From positions 1-64,000 of the forward strand of contig NZ_JASERL010000018.1 in assembly GCF_030766935.1 (NCBI RefSeq): 64,000 nucleotides of DNA. The letters are read 5' to 3'. The position numbers and the translations under genes are program-made. The notes beneath the pieces are model-generated. The model made no database searches. It was not told the origin of the DNA and saw only the letters and a list, made by a program, of their open reading frames with translations. Shown here in pieces: positions 25,605 to 34,166 of this stretch; position 1 is the stretch's first letter; each line of letters starts with the position of its first letter. The stretch comes from Streptomyces sp. KL109B. GTDB taxonomy: Bacteria; Actinomycetota; Actinomycetes; Streptomycetales; Streptomycetaceae.

Positions 25605-26456
25605 ATGGGTGAAACGACCGTGACGACACGTGAAGGCCGAAAAGGGCCCACATCATCACCCATCGCGGAAGACCGCATCGCGGAAGACCGCGCGGGGCGT
25701 CGCCTTCGGGCGCCGCGGCGTCCGCGACTCTGGTTCGAGATCCTGCTGATCGCCGTGAGTTACTACACGTACTCGCTGATCCGCAACGCGGTCCCGGAGC
25801 AGAAGGAACAGGCGCTGCGCAATGCCGACTGGATCTGGCGGGCGGAACACAGCCTGGGGATCGCCGTCGAGCAGACCATCAACCATGCCGCGAATTCGGT
25901 GAGTTGGCTCATCGTAGGCATGAACTACTACTACGCGACACTGCACTTCGTCATCACGTTGGGCGTGCTGGTGTGGCTGTTCCGCCGCCATCCCGGGCGC
26001 TATGCGGCGACCCGTCTCGCGCTGTTCGCGACGACGGCGGTCGCCCTCGTCGGCTACTACTTCTATCCGCTGGCGCCGCCGCGCCTGATGACCGGCGGCG
26101 GCTTCGTCGACACCGTGGCCGTCCACCACACCTGGGGCTCGATGGCCTCCGGCAACCTCAAGAACATGTCGAACCAGTACGCGGCGATGCCGTCGATGCA
26201 CATCGGCTGGTCGCTGTGGTGCGGCATGACGATCTTCGCGCTCGCCTCGGTGCCGTGGGTGCGGGTCCTCGGCCTGCTCTACCCGGCGCTGACCCTGCTG
26301 GTCATCGTGGCGACGGCGAACCACTTCTGGCTGGACGCCGTGGGCGGCATGGCGTGCCTGGCGTTCGGCTTCGCGGTGGCGCGGGCCTGGTACGGGGCGC
26401 TGCCGTATGCGCTGCCGCGCCTGGTGACGCCGCCGTTGCTGCCGGCGAAGGTGTGA
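25605..26456 (+). CDS. PAP2_3 / inositolphosphotransferase-type phosphatase, integral membrane
   Basis: 283 residues from ATG at 25605. A charged N-terminus contains a 15-bp DNA direct repeat encoding 'IAEDRIAEDR'. About six transmembrane helices follow. Motifs of the PAP2_3 family are 'SMHIGWSLWCGMT' (catalytic His) and 'ATANHFWLDAVGGMACLAFG' (second His and Asp). Related enzymes transfer or hydrolyse phospholipid head groups, for example inositol phosphate. Active-site residues face outside. The substrate is unknown. Confidence 0.88.
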   Translation: MGETTVTTREGRKGPTSSPIAEDRIAEDRAGRRLRAPRRPRLWFEILLIAVSYYTYSLIRNAVPEQKEQALRNADWIWRAEHSLGIAVEQTINHAANSVSWLIVGMNYYYATLHFVITLGVLVWLFRRHPGRYAATRLALFATTAVALVGYYFYPLAPPRLMTGGGFVDTVAVHHTWGSMASGNLKNMSNQYAAMPSMHIGWSLWCGMTIFALASVPWVRVLGLLYPALTLLVIVATANHFWLDAVGGMACLAFGFAVARAWYGALPYALPRLVTPPLLPAKV

Positions 26457-26490
26457 GGGGCGGCGCCTTTGGGTGCCGCCCCGCCCTGCG

Positions 26491-28068
26491 TCACGCGCTG
26501 CGGTGCGTGATCCGACCGTCGGTGACGGTGAGGACGACGGGGGCCTCGGCGAGTTCGTCGGCGGGGGCGGTGACCGGGTCGAGGCCGAGCACGGTGAGGT
26601 CCGCGCGCAGGCCGACCGCGATCCGCCCGGCCTCCGCGGCCTGACCCGCGGCGATCGCCGCGTGCGAGGTGACGCCCTCCAGCGCCTCGAGTCCGGTGAG
26701 CCCCTGCCCCGGCCCGGCCGCGCCCTCCGGCACCCGCGCCGTCGCGAGCACCTTCCGGGCGTCGTAGTGGGCGATCGGCCAGTCGGAGCCGAGGGCGAGG
26801 GTGGCGCCCGCGTCCCGCAGGTCCCGGGTGCGCCAGGCGCGGGCGGCGCGCTGCTCGCCGAGCCGCTTGGACCACTCGTCGCTGTGGTCGCCCTTCGTGT
26901 ACGCGGTGTGGGGCGGCTGCATCGAGGCGGTGACGCCGAGCGCGGCGAACCGCGGAATCGTGTCGTCGGGCACGGACTCGATGTGCTCGACGCGGTGTGC
27001 GTTCCTGCCGCTCCCGCCGAGCGCCTCAATGGTGTCGAGTGCGTGCCGCACGGCGGCGTCGCCGATGGCGTGCGTCGCGGTGCGCACTCCGGCGGCGTGC
27101 AGGTGACGTACGGCTTCGCTGTACGCGGCCGGGTCCGGCCAGAACGCGTCGGTGCCCTGCCCGTGGCAGTCGGCGTGCTCAAGCCAGGCGGTGCCGCCCT
27201 CGACGGTGCCGTCCATGAAGAACTTGACGCCGCCGACCTGCCAGCGGCGCCCGCCGCGCTTCTGCAGCTCGACGAGTTCGTCGAGCCCGGCGCGGTCCAC
27301 GCCGGGCATGCACCAGGGCGAGATCGTGAGCCGGAGCGGGAGGTCTGCCTCCTGTTCAACGGCGGCGAGCAGATCGAGGTCGGCGCCGTCCATGACGTGC
27401 GCGCCGGTCAGCCCGGTGGCGGCCATCGCGCTCAGCAGCTCGACGAGCCCGGCACGGCGTGCCTCGTACGAGGCCCGGGGCGCGACCTCGTACACGAGAT
27501 CCATGGCGGCGTGCTCGACGAGGTGCCCGGTGGGCCGCCCCTCGCCGTCGCAGACGATCTCGGAGCGCTGGGCGAAGGAGCGCGGTCCTGTGATCCGCGC
27601 GGCGGCGAGGGCGGCGCCGCTGACGAGGGCGGAGTGGCCGTCGTAGAGGCGCAGGAAGGCGGGGGCGCCGTCGAGGACGTCCTCGATCAGCTCGCGGTGG
27701 ATGGGGCGGCCCTCGAAGGCGTTGTGGTCGAGCCCCCAGCCGACGACCCAGCCGCCGTCGAGCCGTGCTGCTGTGCGCAGGGCGGAGCGGAGTGCGGCCA
27801 GGTCCTGTACGCCGGTGAGGTCGACGCCGGTCGCCATTTCCAGGCCCCACACGGGGTGACTGTGCGAGTCGACGAAGCCGGGGACCACGTGGGCGCCTTC
27901 GAGGTTCAGGTGTTCCGTGGTGGGGCCGAGCCAGTCGCGTACGAGGTCGTGGGTGTCACCCACGGCGACGATGCGGCCTCCGGCCACGGCCAGGGCGGTG
28001 GCCTCCGGCCGGGGCGGGTCGAGGGTGCGGATGTGGGTGTGGGTGAGGAGGAGGTCGGCGGATGCCAT
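26491..28068 (-). CDS. YtcJ-like amidohydrolase
   Basis: 525 residues of the amidohydrolase superfamily: N-terminal beta-sandwich, then metal site 'VVPGFVDSHSHPVWGLEMAT', 'THAIGDAAVRHALDTIEALG', 'HRVEHIESVPDDTIPRFAAL' and 'LALGSDWPIAHYDARKVLAT'. This matches the YtcJ/NfdA type, which hydrolyses N-substituted formamides or related amides. The APC permease gene 173 bp upstream on the same strand, and the TetR divergent from it, suggest a small uptake and breakdown unit for an amide or amino compound. No signal peptide. Confidence 0.9.
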   Translation of the reverse strand: MASADLLLTHTHIRTLDPPRPEATALAVAGGRIVAVGDTHDLVRDWLGPTTEHLNLEGAHVVPGFVDSHSHPVWGLEMATGVDLTGVQDLAALRSALRTAARLDGGWVVGWGLDHNAFEGRPIHRELIEDVLDGAPAFLRLYDGHSALVSGAALAAARITGPRSFAQRSEIVCDGEGRPTGHLVEHAAMDLVYEVAPRASYEARRAGLVELLSAMAATGLTGAHVMDGADLDLLAAVEQEADLPLRLTISPWCMPGVDRAGLDELVELQKRGGRRWQVGGVKFFMDGTVEGGTAWLEHADCHGQGTDAFWPDPAAYSEAVRHLHAAGVRTATHAIGDAAVRHALDTIEALGGSGRNAHRVEHIESVPDDTIPRFAALGVTASMQPPHTAYTKGDHSDEWSKRLGEQRAARAWRTRDLRDAGATLALGSDWPIAHYDARKVLATARVPEGAAGPGQGLTGLEALEGVTSHAAIAAGQAAEAGRIAVGLRADLTVLGLDPVTAPADELAEAPVVLTVTDGRITHRSA

Positions 28069-28181
28069 GGTGCGGACGACTCCGTTTCCGGTGGGCGGCT
28101 GCGGCTGGGCGTGTGGCTGGGTTCTTTTGCGCAGTTCCCCGCGCCCCTGAGAGGGGCGTTGGTTGTGGCTGGGTGGGGGAA

Positions 28182-28238
28182 TCGAGCCCCTGCGGCGATT
28201 GAGCAGCGGGGTTTGGGGCGGAGCCCCAAGCGTGGGGG
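28182..28238 (-). repeat. interspersed palindromic repeat (family R), copy
   Basis: Inverted-orientation copy (GAGCCCCTGCGGCGATTGAG, then CAGCGGGGTTTGGGGCGGAG). It ends 4 bp from the stop codon of the permease gene at 28242, between permease and amidohydrolase. Confidence 0.87.
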
Positions 28239-28241
28239 GAG

Positions 28242-29714
28242 TTACTGGCCGAACGTTGCGTAGGTCGTGGGGCGCGTGCGGCGGAGGCGGAGGGCCAAGG
28301 CGAGGCCGAGGATGAAGACGGCGGGGGCCACCGCCAGGAGGATCCAGTTGACCAAGGGGGACGCGCCCGTGAAGAGGTCGATGTGCGTGGCGACCAGGGT
28401 GATGGCCACAGCGAGGAGGAGGGTTGCCGCAATGGGGGCCACCATCGTCCGGAGGACACCCTCCTGGTGCGTGATGCGGCGGAAGAAGAAGGGGACCGCG
28501 AGCGCCGCGAGGAGTTGGAGGGCCATCAGGCCCAGCATTCCGGGGGTGTTGACCCAGAGGAGGAGCTGGTCGTACGGGTCCGCCCCTGCCGCCCAGAAGC
28601 CGAGTACGACGACCGCCCCGAGGACGGTTTGCGCGAGCCCGGCGACGTACGGCGAACGGTGCTTGGGGTGGATACGGGCGACCGCGCGCGGCAGCACGCC
28701 CTCGTCGGCGAGAGCGAGTGCGTACCGGTTGATGGCGTTGTGGAAGGCGAGGAGGGAGGCGATGACGCTGGTGACGATGAAGACGTGCATCAGGTCGGCC
28801 GCCCAGCCCCCGACGAACGTGGTGATGGCGGTGAAGAAGAGGTTCGCCGGGTCGTCACCCGCCGCCTTGACGACGTGTGCGTCGCCGAAGGACTGGATCG
28901 CGATCCAGACGGTGAAGGCGTAGAAGAGGCCGAGGAACGCGACCGCGATGTACGTCGCACGCGGCACCGTACGGTCCGGATCGCGGGCCTCGCGCCGGTA
29001 GATGACGGTCGACTCGAACCCGGTGAACGCGGCGAAGGCGAAGGCCAGGACGGCCGCCGTACCCGGTACGAGGACGTTGCCGGGCGCGAAGGAGGCGGCG
29101 GAAAGGCCGTGCGCGCCGCCCTTGAGGAGGACGCCGCCCGCGAGGAGGACGAGGATGCCGGTCTCCGCGACCAGCAGTACGCCGAGGAGCTTCGCGCCGA
29201 AGTCGATCGAGCGGAAGCCGCCGTACCAGATGACGGCGAGGCCGACGAGGGAGACCGGGAGCCAGGGGACGTCCGCGCCGAACAGGGAGTGCACGGTGTC
29301 CTGGGTGGCGGAGCCGAGGAGTCCGTAGACGCCGATCTCCATGCCGTTGTAGCCGACCATCGCGAGCAGCGCCGCCCCGATCCCGGCCGGACGGCCGAGG
29401 CCCTGCGCGATGTACGAGTAGAAGGCGCCGCCGCCGGTGACGTGGCGGCTCATCGTGGTGAAGCCGATGGCGAAGACGGCGAGGGTGATGCCGGCGAGCA
29501 GGTATCCGGCGGGCGCTCCGACGCCGCCGAGGGAGATGGCGATGGGCGCGACGCCCGCCATGACGGTGAGCGGGGCGGCGGCGGAGACGACGAAGAACGC
29601 GATGTCGGACGTGCCGAGGGTGCCGGTGCGAAGGCTGGGTGGCGCGTCCGGTGGGGCGCCGGGGTCGGCGCCGGCTTCGGTCTTCGGAGAGGTCACGGAC
29701 GTGCGTACGGACAT
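28242..29714 (-). CDS. APC superfamily amino acid/amine permease
   Basis: 490 residues, about 12 transmembrane segments. The first helix contains 'IAFFVVSAAAPLTVMAGVAP' and TM2 has 'GGVGAPAGYLLAGITLAVFA', typical of the APC family; 'GGAFYSYIAQGLGRPAGIGA' follows. It should import an amino acid or amine across the cytoplasmic membrane with proton coupling. It is transcribed towards the amidohydrolase, with a divergent TetR gene 127 bp upstream, so the three form a likely regulon. The substrate cannot be read from sequence. Confidence 0.92.
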   Translation of the reverse strand: MSVRTSVTSPKTEAGADPGAPPDAPPSLRTGTLGTSDIAFFVVSAAAPLTVMAGVAPIAISLGGVGAPAGYLLAGITLAVFAIGFTTMSRHVTGGGAFYSYIAQGLGRPAGIGAALLAMVGYNGMEIGVYGLLGSATQDTVHSLFGADVPWLPVSLVGLAVIWYGGFRSIDFGAKLLGVLLVAETGILVLLAGGVLLKGGAHGLSAASFAPGNVLVPGTAAVLAFAFAAFTGFESTVIYRREARDPDRTVPRATYIAVAFLGLFYAFTVWIAIQSFGDAHVVKAAGDDPANLFFTAITTFVGGWAADLMHVFIVTSVIASLLAFHNAINRYALALADEGVLPRAVARIHPKHRSPYVAGLAQTVLGAVVVLGFWAAGADPYDQLLLWVNTPGMLGLMALQLLAALAVPFFFRRITHQEGVLRTMVAPIAATLLLAVAITLVATHIDLFTGASPLVNWILLAVAPAVFILGLALALRLRRTRPTTYATFGQ

Positions 29715-29765
29715 GCGTAGGGAAGCCCTTCTGGCGGCAGGCCCGCACTGCGGACGGGCGTAAAT

Positions 29766-29778
29766 CTAAAGGCTTTTG
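29766..29778. promoter_or_regulatory. candidate TetR operator in permease/TetR divergent promoter
   Basis: The near-palindrome CTAAAGGCTTTTG lies in an AT-rich patch (unusual here) between divergent starts at 29714 and 29842. It is a plausible binding site for the adjacent TetR protein. Confidence 0.5.
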
Positions 29779-29841
29779 GTTTTTCGCAATGTAACCTCCC
29801 GTTGGGCTCACGGGAAGACCCGATTTTGAGGAGGGATCCGG

Positions 29842-30453
29842 ATGGGGCGGCCGCGCACACCTCTCCTTGACCGGGAGCGGATCGCGACGGCGGCGCTGGC
29901 GATCGTGGACGCGAACGGGGAGTTCAGCGTCCCGCAGGTGGCGCGCAGGCTGGGCGTGCAGGCGGGTTCGCTGTACCACCATGTGGACGGCCGCGACGGC
30001 ATCGTGGAGCTGCTGCGCGAGCGGATCTGCTCCGCGATCGACGAGGCGCCGCTGGCCTCGGGGCTGCCGTGGGACGAGGCGCTCGCCGGGTGGGCCCGCT
30101 CCTACCGTGCGGCGTTCGCCGCGCATCCCAAGGCGATTCCGCTCCTTACGACGCATCCGGTGCGGGCGCCGAGGGTGATCGCGCAGTACGAGTTGGGGGT
30201 GGCGCTGTTGCTGGAGGCGGGGTTCGCGTTGCCGGACGTGATGCCGGTGATCATCGCCTTGGACAACATGGTGCTGGGGTCGGCGTTGGACGTGGCGGCG
30301 CCGGACACGATGTGGGAGCCGGCGCAGGAGGGGCAGGCGCCGCTGCTTGAGCGGGCGTTGGCGGCGGGGGCCGAGGGGCGCCGTACGGATGCGGCGTTCG
30401 AGTTAGCGCTCAGTGGGTTCGTGGAGCGGTGTCGGGTGCTGCTGGAGGCGTAA
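29842..30453 (+). CDS. TetR family transcriptional regulator
   Basis: 203 residues from ATG with GAGGAGG 6 nt upstream. The N-terminal HTH ('RERIATAALAIVDANGEFSV', 'PQVARRLGVQAGSLYHHVDG') and a TetR_C-type helical domain ('SYRAAFAAHPKAIPLLTTHP') follow. It is divergent from the APC permease and probably controls it and the amidohydrolase. The last codons with the TAA stop are tandemly duplicated downstream (30436-30489). Confidence 0.93.
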   Translation: MGRPRTPLLDRERIATAALAIVDANGEFSVPQVARRLGVQAGSLYHHVDGRDGIVELLRERICSAIDEAPLASGLPWDEALAGWARSYRAAFAAHPKAIPLLTTHPVRAPRVIAQYELGVALLLEAGFALPDVMPVIIALDNMVLGSALDVAAPDTMWEPAQEGQAPLLERALAAGAEGRRTDAAFELALSGFVERCRVLLEA

Positions 30454-30489
30454 GCGTGCTGGAGGAGTAAGCGTGCTGGAGGAGTAAGC
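30436..30489 (+). repeat. 17-bp tandem repeats of the TetR gene end (3 units)
   Basis: The parental end GTGCTGCTGGAGGCGTAAGC (30436-30455) is followed by two units GTGCTGGAGGAGTAAGC at 30456-30472 and 30473-30489. Each copy includes the stop TAA. It resembles the duplication at the other TetR gene (21757). Confidence 0.8.
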
Positions 30490-30606
30490 GCCGCGTAGGG
30501 CCGTGGGACGTTCGTCCCGTGCGTTCGCGACCGATGGCATCTGCCGTTGGGGCGCGTGCCGGAGGACCGTCGTAAGTCCGAGTACGGACGACGGAGGGAC
30601 GGGTTC

Positions 30607-30798
30607 ATGGCGACGGCACTCAAGGACGCGGCGGGTGTGAAGGGGGCGGCTCCGGGGGATGCCGCCCACCCGTTCGCCGCGCTGCGGCGGGGGTACGTCT
30701 CCGGCGACGAGCGGGTGGACGCGGCGGTGGCGCTGGCCCACCGTGGCCCTTCGGGTCTGCCGTGGCTGTCGGCGACGACCTCGGCCAAGGTGCGGTAG
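30607..30798 (+). CDS. small hypothetical protein, 63 aa
   Basis: A short frame starting MATALKDAAGVKGAAPGDAA with a good GGAGGG ribosome site 9 nt upstream. The second half, 'FAALRRGYVSGDERVDAAVA', then LAHRGPSGLPWLSATTSAKVR, has plausible protein composition. No domain is recognised. It lies alone between the TetR gene and repeats at the glnE 3' end. Moderate confidence that it is expressed. Confidence 0.5.
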   Translation: MATALKDAAGVKGAAPGDAAHPFAALRRGYVSGDERVDAAVALAHRGPSGLPWLSATTSAKVR

Positions 30799-30816
30799 CG
30801 GCCCCCGTCCCCCACG

Positions 30817-30921
30817 CCCCGGGGCTCCGCCCCGGACCCCGCGCCTCAAACGCCGGCGGGGCTTGAAAAGATCGGGGCTCTGCCCCGCGCCCCGCTGCTC
30901 AATCGCCGCAGAGGCTTGAGT
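30817..30921 (+). repeat. two direct copies of interspersed repeat family R
   Basis: Copies at 30817-30868 (GGGGCTCCGCCCCGGACCCC... GCGCCTCAAACGCCGGCGGGG) and 30870-30921 (GGGGCTCTGCCCCGCGCCCC... GCTGCTCAATCGCCGCAGAGG) occupy the gap downstream of the small gene and of glnE (convergent). They could form a bidirectional terminator. Confidence 0.87.
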
Positions 30922-30949
30922 TACCTACGCCCCCGCGCGGCCAGCGGCG

Positions 30950-33900
30950 TCACCCGTCGTAGAACCGCTCCTCCACCACCGCCCGCGCGCGGCGCGTGAT
31001 GCGGCGGTAGTCGTCGAGCATGTCGCCGACGTGGCCGGGGTCGTACCCCAAGTAGCGGCCCACGGCGCCGAGTTCACGCCCGTCCGAGGGAAACGTGTCG
31101 CCGGGCCTGCCCCGGACCAGCATCACGGCGTTGCGCACCCGCGAGGCCAGCACCCACGCCTCGTCGAGCGTCGCCGCGTCCTCCGCGGAGATCAGCTCGG
31201 CGGCACACGCCGCGGCCAGCGCCTCCCGGGTACGGGTCGTGCGCAGCCCCGGTTCCACCCACCCGTGCCGCAGCTGAAGCAGCTGCACCGTCCATTCGAC
31301 GTCCGACAACCCACCACGCCCCAGCTTCGCGTGCAGCGTGGGGTCGGCGCCGCGCGGCAACCGCTCCGACTCCATACGTGCCTTGAGGCGGCGGATCTCC
31401 AGGACGGCGTCGTCGCCCAGCCCTTCGGCGGGATAGCGGAGCGGGTCGACGAGTTCGATGAAGGAGCGGCCCAACTCCTCGTCCCCTGCGACCGGTTCGG
31501 CCCGGAGCAGCGCCTGCGACTCCCACACCAGCGACCAGCGCCGGTAGTACGCCTCGTAGGACTTGAGGGTGCGTACGAGAGGGCCGGACTTGCCCTCCGG
31601 GCGCAGGTCCGCGTCGATCAGGAGTGGCGGGTCGGAGCTCGGGAGCGCCAGCAGGCGGCGCATTTCCGAGACGACCTTGTTCGCGGCCTGCGCCGCCTCG
31701 TGATCGCTGACGCCCTCGCGGGGCTGGTGCACGAACAGCACGTCGGCGTCGGAGCCGTAGCTCAGCTCGTGCCCGCCGAAGCGGCCCATGCCGATGACGG
31801 CGAAACGGGTGGGAAGCGTATCGCCCCAGCCGTCACGGACGACGGCGCGCAGCGTCCCGTCGAGGGTCGCGGCCGTCAAGTCCGATACGGCGGCGCCCAC
31901 TTGGTCCACGAGCGCGCCCTGGTCGGCGACGGCGGGCGTGTCCTCGGTGCCGTACGAGGCGATGATGTCGGCGGCCGCCGTGCGCAGCAGCTCTCGCCGG
32001 CGCACCGCGCGCGCCGAGGTGACCGCCTGCTCGCCGTCGTCCGCGCGCCGCACCGCCGCGAGCGTCTCCTGCGCCAACTGCCCGTGCCCGCGCGGCTCCA
32101 GGCCCCGTACGTCGCCGAGCAGCGCCACCGCTTCGGGGGCGCGCATGAGGAGGTCGGGGGCGAGGCGTCCGGCGGAGAGGATGCGGGCGAGGTTCTCGGC
32201 CGCCGCGCCCTCGTCGCGCAGCAACCGCAGATACCAGGGCGTCTTGCCCAACGCATCGGAAACCTTACGGAAGTTGAGCAGCCCCGCGTCCGGGTCCGCC
32301 GAGTCCGCGAACCAGCCGAGCAGCACCGGCAACAGCGTCCGCTGGATGGCCGCCTTGCGGGAGACCCCGGACGCCAACGCCTCCAGGTGGCGCATCGCGG
32401 CGCTCGGGTCGGCGTAGCCGAGCGCGACGAGGCGTTCGCGGGCGGCGTCCGCGCGCAACCTCGTCTCGCCGGGCGCGAGTTGGGCGACGGCATCGAGCAG
32501 CGGCCGGTAGAACAACTTCTCGTGCAGGCGGCGGACGACGGAGGTGTGCCGCTTCCAGGCACGCTTGAGATCGGTGATGGGTTCGGTGCGCATGCCCATC
32601 GAGCGGCCGATGCGGCGCAGGTCGGCATCGTCCTCCGGGACGAGGTGGGTGCGGCGCAACTTGTAGAGCTGGATGCGGTGTTCGAGGGTGCGCAGGAAGC
32701 GGTAGGCGTCGTCGAGCTGCACGGCGTCGACCCGGCCCACGTACCCGCCGTCGGCGAGGGCGGCGAGCGCGTCGAGGGTCGTCCCGCTGCGCAGCGCCGC
32801 GTCCGACCGCCCATGCACCAACTGCAGTAGCTGGACGGCGAATTCGACGTCACGCAGACCGCCGGGCCCCAGCTTCAGCTCGCGGTCCTTCTCCCCCGCC
32901 GGGATGTTCGCCACGACCCGCTTGCGCATCTTCTGCACGTCGGGCACGAAGTTCTCCCGCTCGGACACCTGCCACACCATCGGCGACACGGCCTCGACGT
33001 ACTCCTCGCCGAGTTCGAGGTCACCGGCGACGGGCCTGGCCTTCAGCAGCGCCTGGAACTCCCAGGTCTTGGCCCAGCGCTGGTAGTAGGCGAGGTGCGA
33101 GGAGAGAGTGCGGACGAGCGGGCCGTTGCGCCCTTCGGGGCGCAGGTTGGCGTCGACGGGCCAAATGGTCCCCTCGACCGTCGTGTCGGAGCAGATCCGC
33201 ATCAGGTGCGAGGCGAGCCGGGTGGCGGCCTGCAGCGCCTTCTGCTCGTCGCCGCTCCCGTCGGCGGCCTCCGCGACGAAGATGACGTCGACGTCGGACA
33301 CGTAATTCAGCTCGTGGCCACCGCACTTGCCCATCGCGATCACGGCGATCCGGCACAGCGCGGCGTCGGCGGGCGCGGCGGTGCGGGCGATGGCGAGGGC
33401 CGCGCGGAGCGTCGCCGTCGCCAGGTCGGCGAGTTCGGCGGCGGTCTCCGTGATGTCGGTGGTGCCGCACACGTCGCGGGCGGCGATGGACAGCAGACAG
33501 CGCCGGTAGGCGACGCGCAGCGACACCTCGTCGGTGGCGTCGGCGAGCCCCCGCTCGAACTCCTCAACGCCCGGGTGCAGATCGCTCGGCTCGTACGTGA
33601 CCAGGGCCCGCCAGTCCTGCGCGTGCCGGGCGAGGTGGTCGGCCAGCGCCTCCGACGCCCCGAGCACGCCGAGCAGCCGGTCGCGCAGCGGCTTGGCGGC
33701 GACGAGCGTGTCGAGGAGCTCCCGCCGCCCCGCCTCGTCGTCCTGCGCCTCCACGAGACGTACGAGCCCGAGCAGCGCCAGATCCGGGTCGGCGGCGGCG
33801 CCGAGCGCGTCCAGGAGCAGCGGGTCGGCGCGCACGGCCGACAGCCCGGGGGCGTCGAGCAGCCGCTCGGCCGCGGACGGGTCGGTGAACCCGAGACGCA

Positions 33901-33970
33901 GCAGCCGCGTGAAGGTGCTGCTCCTGCGCCCACCCGTCCACCGTCCGCCTTCCTGCGGCACCGACATCAT
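30950..33970 (-). CDS. glnE: bifunctional glutamine synthetase adenylyltransferase/deadenylylase
   Basis: 1006 residues from the ATGATG start at 33970. Two nucleotidyltransferase domains have the G-S/x-D-x-D signature: 'MGKCGGHELNYVSDVDVIFV' (about residue 220, deadenylylase half) and 'MGRFGGHELSYGSDADVLFV' (about residue 735, adenylyltransferase half). Each is followed by GlnD_UR_UTase-like helical parts ('GPGGLRDVEFAVQLLQLVHG', 'GRGGLSDVEWTVQLLQLRHG'). It switches GlnA-type synthetase activity by adding or removing AMP on Tyr397. Full family length. GlnA's target is in this window at 854-2263. Confidence 0.97.
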   Translation of the reverse strand: MMSVPQEGGRWTGGRRSSTFTRLLRLGFTDPSAAERLLDAPGLSAVRADPLLLDALGAAADPDLALLGLVRLVEAQDDEAGRRELLDTLVAAKPLRDRLLGVLGASEALADHLARHAQDWRALVTYEPSDLHPGVEEFERGLADATDEVSLRVAYRRCLLSIAARDVCGTTDITETAAELADLATATLRAALAIARTAAPADAALCRIAVIAMGKCGGHELNYVSDVDVIFVAEAADGSGDEQKALQAATRLASHLMRICSDTTVEGTIWPVDANLRPEGRNGPLVRTLSSHLAYYQRWAKTWEFQALLKARPVAGDLELGEEYVEAVSPMVWQVSERENFVPDVQKMRKRVVANIPAGEKDRELKLGPGGLRDVEFAVQLLQLVHGRSDAALRSGTTLDALAALADGGYVGRVDAVQLDDAYRFLRTLEHRIQLYKLRRTHLVPEDDADLRRIGRSMGMRTEPITDLKRAWKRHTSVVRRLHEKLFYRPLLDAVAQLAPGETRLRADAARERLVALGYADPSAAMRHLEALASGVSRKAAIQRTLLPVLLGWFADSADPDAGLLNFRKVSDALGKTPWYLRLLRDEGAAAENLARILSAGRLAPDLLMRAPEAVALLGDVRGLEPRGHGQLAQETLAAVRRADDGEQAVTSARAVRRRELLRTAAADIIASYGTEDTPAVADQGALVDQVGAAVSDLTAATLDGTLRAVVRDGWGDTLPTRFAVIGMGRFGGHELSYGSDADVLFVHQPREGVSDHEAAQAANKVVSEMRRLLALPSSDPPLLIDADLRPEGKSGPLVRTLKSYEAYYRRWSLVWESQALLRAEPVAGDEELGRSFIELVDPLRYPAEGLGDDAVLEIRRLKARMESERLPRGADPTLHAKLGRGGLSDVEWTVQLLQLRHGWVEPGLRTTRTREALAAACAAELISAEDAATLDEAWVLASRVRNAVMLVRGRPGDTFPSDGRELGAVGRYLGYDPGHVGDMLDDYRRITRRARAVVEERFYDG

Positions 33971-34064
33971 CGCCCCGGCCTCCTGTTCGATCAACGGTGG
34001 CCTTGAGCCTACTGCGCCGAGGGCGGCACCGATGAGTTGCGACGGCGCGGCAGGTCCCCATCTA

Positions 34065-34155
34065 CGTACGAGAGATCCGTACGCGAAATCCGTACGGGAG
34101 GTCCGTACGCGAGATCCGTACGCGAAGCCCGTGCGCGAAGTCCGCACGGGGAAAG
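34065..34155. repeat. seven-unit 13-bp tandem array (CGTACGCGARRTC)
   Basis: Units start at 34065, 34078, 34091, 34104, 34117, 34130 and 34143, an exact 13-bp period. Cores are CGTACG five times, then CGTGCG and CGCACG. It lies between glnE (starts 33970, leftward) and the gene at 34167 (rightward), ending 12 bp before that start, so it overlaps the promoter/leader. The 13-bp period and GTACGC core recall the array at 136-187. Confidence 0.85.
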
Positions 34156-34166
34156 GACCACCCACG

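Noticed and set aside
34065..34155. Possible CRISPR array
   Set aside because: Units are 13 bp and contiguous, with no spacers and no cas genes nearby.
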